This document shows positions 58,973-64,000 of a DNA stretch of 64,000 bases, one piece after another. The stretch is from Oerskovia enterophila (GTDB lineage Bacteria; Actinomycetota; Actinomycetes; Actinomycetales; Cellulomonadaceae). The notes below the pieces were generated by a model, which saw only the letters and a list, made by a program, of their open reading frames with translations, searched no databases and was not told the origin of the DNA. Positions within the stretch are counted from its first letter, which is position 1, and every line of letters starts with the position of its first letter. A program made the position numbers and the translations under genes. The DNA lies in NCBI RefSeq assembly GCF_001692445.1, contig NZ_MAQA01000001.1, positions 62,001 through 126,000 on the forward strand. Direction: 5' to 3'.

Positions 58973-60337
58973 TCAGGCCGCCATCGCCGAGCGGACCACG
59001 AACCGCGACGCGGCCGCGCCGGCCAGGACGAGCGCCGACGCCCCTGCGACGCACAGCAGGAACTGCAGCACCACGTCCACGTTCGCGAACGCGTTGAGGC
59101 CCACGATCGGCGCCATGAACATCAGCGCGCCGGTCGTGGCCACGCCCACGCTCGCGACGAGCGGGATGACCGTCTCGCGCAGCCGCGCCTTGTCGAGGGT
59201 CTTGAGGTCGGTGCCCGCGAGGGTCAGCGTGCGGTACTCGCCACGCTGGTCGATCACGCGGCCCGCCTGCATGACGCCGGTCGAGACCGCGGCGAGCACG
59301 CCCGCGATCGCGAGCGTCAGGAAGCCGCCGGTCGTGAGGTCGGTGAGGAACTGGATCTCGCCCGGGTCGGCTCCCATGCCCGGGTCGAACAGCGCGAAGA
59401 TGCTCGTCATGCCGGCGATGAACGTCGCGAGGGCGACGCCGCCGACCGAGCGCCACGCGGTCTTGGGCGAGTCGACGATGCGGCGGCCCGCGAGGAGCGT
59501 GGGGACGGTCCGAGCGCGGTGCGCGGTGATCCGACCGACGACCCAGATGACGAACGGTCCGACGACGTTGAGCGTCGCGAACCCCGCGACGAGCACGAGC
59601 ACCAGGACCGTGATCGCCACGGCCGCGCTCCCGAGCGACACGTTGGTCACGACGATCATGGCGAGGAACGCGACGCCCGTGCTGACCAGGCGCACGGCCT
59701 TGAGGCCCGGAGGGGTCACGCGTGCGGCGACGCCGAGCGGCGTGATGGCGACGCGGCGCAGCGACACGGCCGCCGAGACCAGCGCGACGAGCACGACCCC
59801 GACGACCGCGATCAGCATCGCCGGGACCCCCACCCAGAGCTCGGACAGCGCGAACGTCCGGCCCTGGAAGCGGAGCTGGGCCACCAGGGGCAGCAGGGCT
59901 GCGTAGCCGACCAGGCCCGCGAGGGCCCCCACGAGGGCCTGCGCGGCCGCGTCGAGGACCGTGAGGGTCGCGACCTGCCCCGTGGTCGCTCCCGCGAGGC
60001 GCAGCGACGCGAGGCGCGCGTCGCGGCGGGCGACCGCGAGGCGGGCGGCGGCGCCTCCCAGCGTGACGAGCGGGATGAGGAGCAGGAGCGCGGCGATGCC
60101 CGCGAAGAGCGGGTACTGGGTGTCGTAGGACGTCACGTCGGCCTCGACCCCCCGGGTCATGCCGTCGAGGCCGCCCGCGCGCCCCAGGAAGGCGCCCACG
60201 CCCCCGACGACGACGAGCAGGATCGCGGTCGTCGTCGCGAACGCGATGATCGCCAGCACGTTGGTCAGGCCCTGGGGGTCGCGGCTGTCGGAGCTGCGGC
60301 GGCGCAGGAGCCACCACAGGTCGAGCGTGGCCCTCAT
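58973..60337 (-). CDS. FtsX-like ABC transporter permease
   Basis: A 454-residue membrane protein of the MacB/FtsX class. An N-terminal helix (NVLAIIAFATTTAILLVVVG) and a small external domain precede the first FtsX-like helices (LLLLIPLVTLGGAAARLAVA with RDARLASLRLAGATTGQVAT). A second similar set carries RGEYRTLTLAGTDLKTLDKA. Both halves contain the coupling-helix type R-x-x-x-LxLAGxT signature. ATG 60337 overlaps the ATPase stop. Substrate unknown; such pairs often act in antimicrobial-peptide resistance or envelope maintenance. Confidence 0.85.
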   Translation of the reverse strand: MRATLDLWWLLRRRSSDSRDPQGLTNVLAIIAFATTTAILLVVVGGVGAFLGRAGGLDGMTRGVEADVTSYDTQYPLFAGIAALLLLIPLVTLGGAAARLAVARRDARLASLRLAGATTGQVATLTVLDAAAQALVGALAGLVGYAALLPLVAQLRFQGRTFALSELWVGVPAMLIAVVGVVLVALVSAAVSLRRVAITPLGVAARVTPPGLKAVRLVSTGVAFLAMIVVTNVSLGSAAVAITVLVLVLVAGFATLNVVGPFVIWVVGRITAHRARTVPTLLAGRRIVDSPKTAWRSVGGVALATFIAGMTSIFALFDPGMGADPGEIQFLTDLTTGGFLTLAIAGVLAAVSTGVMQAGRVIDQRGEYRTLTLAGTDLKTLDKARLRETVIPLVASVGVATTGALMFMAPIVGLNAFANVDVVLQFLLCVAGASALVLAGAAASRFVVRSAMAA

Positions 60338-61179
60338 CGCGTCGCCCCGTGGCTCTGGCCGGGCTGCGTAGCGGACGGGGCCCCGTTCGCGGGGTGAGCG
60401 GCCATGGCTGCCTGCGTGGCGGCGTCGGGCACGGGCGTCTGCGGAGGTGCCTGCTGCGCGGGGGCTCCCGCGAAGAACTCGCCCGACACGAGCCCGTCGC
60501 GCATGGTGACCGTGCGCGAGCAGTAGCGGGCCACGCCCGCGTCGTGGGTCACGACCACGAGGGCCGCGCCGGACGCCTGGACCGCCCCTGTGAGGACCGA
60601 GAGGACCTCGGCGCCCGTGGCCTGGTCCAGCGCACCGGTCGGTTCGTCGGCGAAGACGACGCCGGGCGACCCGACGAGGGCGCGCGCGATCGCGACGCGC
60701 TGCGCCTGCCCGCCCGAGAGCTCGCCCGGGCGGCGCTGCTCCATGCCGGCCAGACCCAGGTGCGCGAGCCAGCGCGCGGCGACCTGCGTGGCCTCGGCCC
60801 GCGGCGTGCCGGCGAGCATGAGGGGCAGGGCCGCGTTCTCGACCGCGGGGAGCTCGGGAAGGAGCTGGCCCGACTGGAAGACGAAGCCGAAGTCCTGGCG
60901 GCGCAGGGCCGTGCGGCGGCCCTCGCTGAGCGTCGTGAGGTCCTCGCCCCGCCAGGACACCGCGCCCGACGTGGGCTTGATGATGCCCGCGAGGCAGTGC
61001 AGCAGGGTCGTCTTGCCCGAGCCCGAGGGGCCCATGATGGCCACGGACTCGCCGGGCGAGACCGTGAGGGAGACGCCCGCGAGGGCGTGCGTGGCGGTGT
61101 GGTCGGTGCCGTAGACCTTCGTCAGCCCGGAGGCGACGAGGGGCGAGCCGGTCGAGGGGGCAGGGCCGAGGTTCGTCAT
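60334..61179 (-). CDS. MacB-like ABC transporter ATPase
   Basis: A 281-residue ATPase with Walker A GPSGSGKTT near residue 50, Q-loop FQSGQLLPEL, signature ELSGGQAQRVAIARAL, Walker B VVFADEPTGALD and switch HDAGVA. The FADEPTGALD form is diagnostic of the MacB/LolD class. The C-terminal ~50 residues are an Ala/Pro/Gln-rich tail. ATG 61179 is preferred to a frame extension to 61251. Divergent from the TetR gene at 61357, which probably controls it. Confidence 0.9.
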   Translation of the reverse strand: MTNLGPAPSTGSPLVASGLTKVYGTDHTATHALAGVSLTVSPGESVAIMGPSGSGKTTLLHCLAGIIKPTSGAVSWRGEDLTTLSEGRRTALRRQDFGFVFQSGQLLPELPAVENAALPLMLAGTPRAEATQVAARWLAHLGLAGMEQRRPGELSGGQAQRVAIARALVGSPGVVFADEPTGALDQATGAEVLSVLTGAVQASGAALVVVTHDAGVARYCSRTVTMRDGLVSGEFFAGAPAQQAPPQTPVPDAATQAAMAAHPANGAPSATQPGQSHGATR

Positions 61180-61291
61180 GCTCCCATCCTTCGGCGGGGA
61201 CGAGGGGCGCCGCGTCCGGCCACGGTGGGGACCTGCCCGACGGCGTGTCATGCCCTGGGGGGACCGGCCGCCGTTCTCGCGGCGTACGGGG

Positions 61292-61336
61292 TTGCCGGAC
61301 TCCTCGGCGTCCGGTTATTTTTGAGTGAGTACTCAA
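61292..61336 (+). promoter_or_regulatory. Promoter and TetR-type operator upstream of the second TetR gene
   Basis: -35 TTGCCG (61292-61297) and -10 TATTTT (61316-61321) are 18 bases apart. The inverted repeat TTGAGT-GAGT-ACTCAA (61321-61336) overlaps the transcription start and contains the perfect core GAGTACTC. It lies in the divergent region between the ABC operon and the TetR gene. Confidence 0.7.
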
Positions 61337-61356
61337 TCAAAGAAAGGGCGGGACGT

Positions 61357-61956
61357 ATGAGGACGGTCGACGAGGAGCAGCGCGCCGCTCGGCGGACTGC
61401 GCTGCTGGACGCCGCGGAGGTCTGCTTCGCCGAGCGCGGATACGACGCGACCCGCACGGCGGACATCTGCGCAGCGGCGGGCATGAGTGCGGGCAACCTC
61501 TTCCACTACTTCCCGTCCAAGCACGACGTGCTGCTCGCCGTCGTCGACCGGGACGCCGAGCGCACCGCGACCGAGGTGGGCGAGCTGGCGCATGCCGACG
61601 ACCCGTGGGACGCGTTGCTCGCGCTCCTCGACGAGGTCTGCCGGCTCGCCTCCGACCCCGCCGCGGCCGGTCTCGCGCTCGAGCTCTCCGCGCTGGCCCA
61701 TCGCGACGAGGACGTGCAGCACCGGCTCCAGGCCGGGGACCGCGCCTTCCGGGACGCGCTCGCCGAGCTCCTGGCCGCGGGGGTCCGGACCGGGCAGGTG
61801 GCCACGAGGCTGTCGGTCGAGGAGGGGGCGACGTGGCTCGCGGCGCTGGTCGACGGGGTCTTCGCGCGCGTCGCCGCGGACCCGGGGTTCGACGCCCTGG
61901 CACAACGCTCCACGTTGCGGCGCGTGGCGACCGCGCTGCTCGCGGACGAGTCGTGA
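61357..61956 (+). CDS. TetR family transcriptional regulator
   Basis: A 199-residue regulator. The DNA-binding domain covers residues ~10-56 with LLDAAEVCFAERGYDATRTA and ICAAAGMSAGNLFHYFPSKH. The ligand domain is of the TetR_C type. An operator-like palindrome directly upstream suggests autoregulation and control of the divergent MacB-like ABC genes. Its stop overlaps the DUF418 start (GTGA). Confidence 0.9.
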   Translation: MRTVDEEQRAARRTALLDAAEVCFAERGYDATRTADICAAAGMSAGNLFHYFPSKHDVLLAVVDRDAERTATEVGELAHADDPWDALLALLDEVCRLASDPAAAGLALELSALAHRDEDVQHRLQAGDRAFRDALAELLAAGVRTGQVATRLSVEEGATWLAALVDGVFARVAADPGFDALAQRSTLRRVATALLADES

Positions 61957-63206
61957 GCCCGGAGCGAGGGCCGCGGGGCACGATCGAGGGCCGGTCGGCG
62001 GGCCCGGAGGCCGAGAGCCCGGCCGGTCGTGCGGCTCGGGGGAGACGGCTCACCGACGTCGACGCGCTGCGGGCCTTCGCGCTGCTGGGGATCCTCGCGG
62101 TCAACGTCTGGGCTTTCGCCGACCCGTACTACGCGACGGCGAGCAGCAACCCCGCGTTCGCCGGTCCGCTCGATCACGCCGTGCGGTTCGTGGTGGCCGC
62201 GCTGTTCGAGACCAAGTTCTACCTGCTGTTCTCGTTCCTCTTCGGCTACTCGTTCACGCTCCAGATGGCCTCGGCCGAGCGCGACGGCGCGTCCTTCGTG
62301 GGCCGGATGCTGCGGAGGATCCTGGGGCTCGCGGTGCTGGGGGCGGTCCACGGTGTCGCGCTCTACTACGGCGAGATCCTGGTGGTGTACGCGGGGCTCG
62401 CCCTCGTGCTGCTCGTGGCGCGCAACCTGGCCCCGCGACGGGCCGTGGTCCTGGGGAGCGTGCTGCTCGCGGCCGTGGGGATCCTGTGGGTCGGGCTCGG
62501 AGCCCTCCAGCTCGCGTCCGGCTACCCGTCGGCTCCCGCCGGTGCAGGGGCGGGCGAGGCGCTCGCGAAGCTGGCGGCGTTCGGCGGGGAGGCGGGGGCG
62601 ACGTTCGCGTTCACCGCGGGACACCGTACGGAGATCCTCGTGTCGCTCGTCCTGCTCCAGGGACCGAGCGCGCTCGCGATGTTCCTGTTCGGGCTCGCCG
62701 CCGGGCGGCGCGAGCTGTTCGCTCGCGAGCTTCCGCGCAGGGCGGTCCGGTGGGTGCTGGGGCTCGGGCTCACGGCAGGGCTCGCGGGCGGGGTCTTCTA
62801 CGCCTGGGCCGCGACGTACGCGCCGGGCGGAGGGATCGAGACGCTCGCGTTCGGCGTCGGGCAGCTCACCGCCCCGCTCCTGACCGCCACGTACGTCGTC
62901 GGGTGCCTGGCGCTGTTCCGGCGCGCGGCGAGCGTCCGTGACGCGCTCGCCCCGGCCGGGCGCATGGCGCTCACGAACTACCTGGGTCAGTCGCTCGTGC
63001 TCGCCCTCGTCTTCACGGGCTACGGGCTGGGGCTCGTCGACCGGGTGGCGACCGTGGCGGTCGTCGGGATCGTGGCGGCGATCTTCGCGGCCCAGCTCGT
63101 GGCGAGCCGGTGGTGGCTCGGACGGCACGCGTACGGGCCCCTCGAGTGGGGGCTGCGCTGGGTCACGAACGGCCGGCGGCCACGGTGGTTCAGCGCCCGG
63201 GGCTGA
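61953..63206 (+). CDS. DUF418 domain-containing membrane protein (YeiB-like)
   Basis: A 417-residue membrane protein with about ten helices. The N-terminal motif RLTDVDALRAFALLGILAVN and KFYLLFSFLFGYSFTLQM are characteristic. The C-terminal DUF418 part has APAGRMALTNYLGQSLVLAL and PLEWGLRWVTNG. The family resembles acyltransferase-type membrane proteins, but no activity is established. Translationally coupled to the TetR gene. Confidence 0.88.
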   Translation: MSPERGPRGTIEGRSAGPEAESPAGRAARGRRLTDVDALRAFALLGILAVNVWAFADPYYATASSNPAFAGPLDHAVRFVVAALFETKFYLLFSFLFGYSFTLQMASAERDGASFVGRMLRRILGLAVLGAVHGVALYYGEILVVYAGLALVLLVARNLAPRRAVVLGSVLLAAVGILWVGLGALQLASGYPSAPAGAGAGEALAKLAAFGGEAGATFAFTAGHRTEILVSLVLLQGPSALAMFLFGLAAGRRELFARELPRRAVRWVLGLGLTAGLAGGVFYAWAATYAPGGGIETLAFGVGQLTAPLLTATYVVGCLALFRRAASVRDALAPAGRMALTNYLGQSLVLALVFTGYGLGLVDRVATVAVVGIVAAIFAAQLVASRWWLGRHAYGPLEWGLRWVTNGRRPRWFSARG

Positions 63207-63266
63207 GGTCGGCAGCGGGCGCTGCCGGGGGCGGCTTGCCGGGCGCCCACCGTGGTGGCAGCGCGT

Positions 63267-63289
63267 GGCGGCCCCCGTCGGGGGCCGCC
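63267..63289. terminator. Bidirectional hairpin terminator
   Basis: GGCGGCCCCC (63267-63276) and GGGGGCCGCC (63280-63289) pair perfectly with a 3-nt loop, between the convergent DUF418 and FAH genes. Confidence 0.85.
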
Positions 63290-63303
63290 GCGCGGCTCGC
63301 GGC

Positions 63304-64000
63304 TCAGACGATCGGGTTGGTCAGCGTCCCGATGCCCTCGATCGTGATCGCGGAGGTCTGGCCGGGGACCACGTGCGCCGACGTGCCGGGCGACCCCGTG
63401 AGGACCACGTCGCCCGGACCGAGCGTCAGGTGCGAGGTCAGGTAGACGAGCTGCTCGACGACGTCCCACGCGAGACCCGACGTCGACGCCTCGGCCTGCG
63501 TGGCGCCGTCGACCTGGACGTCGATCGCGAGGTCCGCGACGCCCGCCACCGCGAGGTCGGTCTCGATCCAGGGGCCGAGCGGCGTGAAGCCGTCGCCGTT
63601 CTTGGACTGCGTGAACTTGTCGTCGAGCGCGCTCTGCTCGTACGCCGTGACGTCGTTGCCGACGGTCCAGCCGAGGATCACGCCGGGGACCTGCTCGGGT
63701 GTGAGGTGGCGGGCCGTGCGGGCGATGACTATCGCGAGCTCGCCCTCGACCACGACCTTGCCCGCGGCGGGGTCCAGGCGGACGGGCTCACCCGGGCCGA
63801 CCACGGTGCGCGCCGACTTGGTGAACGCCTGCGGCGGGACGAGGCGGTCTGCGGGACCGCTGTTGTGGGCCATGCCGAGCACGACGCGCGGTTCGCACGG
63901 GGCCAGGAGGCGAGCGCCGTCGACGGGGTGGGTCTCGCCCGTGCGCTCGAGCCCGGGGGAGTGGTGGTCGACGACCACGGCCCAGACGTCGCCGTCCTGG
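63304..64000 (-). CDS. Fumarylacetoacetate hydrolase family protein (5' end beyond window)
   Basis: At least 231 residues of an FAH-fold metal enzyme. The visible part starts QDGDVWAVVVDHHSPGLE, near the true N-terminus. Metal-site and fold motifs are VVVEGELAIVIARTARHLTP, WTVGNDVTAYEQSALDD, SKNGDGFTPLGPWIETDL and GDVVLTGSPGTSAHVVPGQT. Members hydrolyse or decarboxylate acylpyruvates and related diketo acids; the substrate is unknown. The start codon lies outside the window. Confidence 0.88.
   Translation of the reverse strand, partial: QDGDVWAVVVDHHSPGLERTGETHPVDGARLLAPCEPRVVLGMAHNSGPADRLVPPQAFTKSARTVVGPGEPVRLDPAAGKVVVEGELAIVIARTARHLTPEQVPGVILGWTVGNDVTAYEQSALDDKFTQSKNGDGFTPLGPWIETDLAVAGVADLAIDVQVDGATQAEASTSGLAWDVVEQLVYLTSHLTLGPGDVVLTGSPGTSAHVVPGQTSAITIEGIGTLTNPIV

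Overview
The window is very GC-rich actinobacterial DNA with almost only G or C at third codon positions. Several features point to Actinobacteria: a bacterial proteasome activator, a four-gene conservon (sensor kinase, Roadblock, DUF742, GTPase), a DUF5926 gene, DtxR/IdeR-type iron boxes, and many genes whose start codon lies 6-7 nt after a TANNNT -10 hexamer (leaderless transcription). Gene content, including an alpha-glucoside uptake operon, fits the Cellulomonadaceae/Promicromonosporaceae branch of the Micrococcales. That placement is inference; no marker gene settles it.

Layout. 1-7.4 kb: start of a truncated sensor kinase, a GAP-family membrane protein, a methyltransferase, a DivIVA-like protein, an nfeD-flotillin pair, a phosphotransferase, and a two-gene membrane protein/winged-helix unit. 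The last two units are bracketed by three copies of a 46-bp palindromic repeat. 7.4-16.4 kb: poxB-type pyruvate dehydrogenase, MFS exporter, small GNAT, lipoprotein, pgm, then rhodanese, DUF5926 and glycosyltransferase genes that each carry their own leaderless promoter. 16.4-23.8 kb: a 1608-residue membrane protein built from two fused copies of one ~790-residue unit, an AI-2E family permease and a lipid kinase.

23.9-34.9 kb is an iron/siderophore island: a heterodimeric ABC exporter-fold pair and a divergent AraC regulator separated by an iron box, then a second iron box and a tightly overlapping operon of two binding lipoproteins, a siderophore-interacting reductase, two FecCD permeases and a FecE ATPase. 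The fecE stop codon lies inside an unusual 225-bp array of eleven 22-bp units, six in one direction and five in the other, ending just before serS. 35.2-39.8 kb: serS, a HAD hydrolase, a GNAT, a DJ-1/PfpI protein and map, with a second repeat family (core CGAGGTAGAGG) in the gaps.

40.0-44.7 kb: a LacI regulator and an aglEFG-type alpha-glucoside ABC operon with a consensus LacI operator, an internal terminator after the binding protein and no ATPase gene. 44.9-53.4 kb: an EamA exporter, bpa, a quinone oxidoreductase and the conservon. 53.6-64 kb: tRNA-Ser(UGA), a ThrE exporter, a TetR-MMPL pair with a palindromic operator in the promoter spacer, tRNA-Ser(GCU), a MacB-like ABC pair divergent from a TetR-DUF418 pair with its own operator, and a truncated fumarylacetoacetate hydrolase.

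No transposase, integrase, phage gene, CRISPR array or defence system was seen. The most unusual material is non-coding: several families of short palindromic repeats that cluster locally and often overlap stop codons, plus the internally duplicated giant membrane protein.
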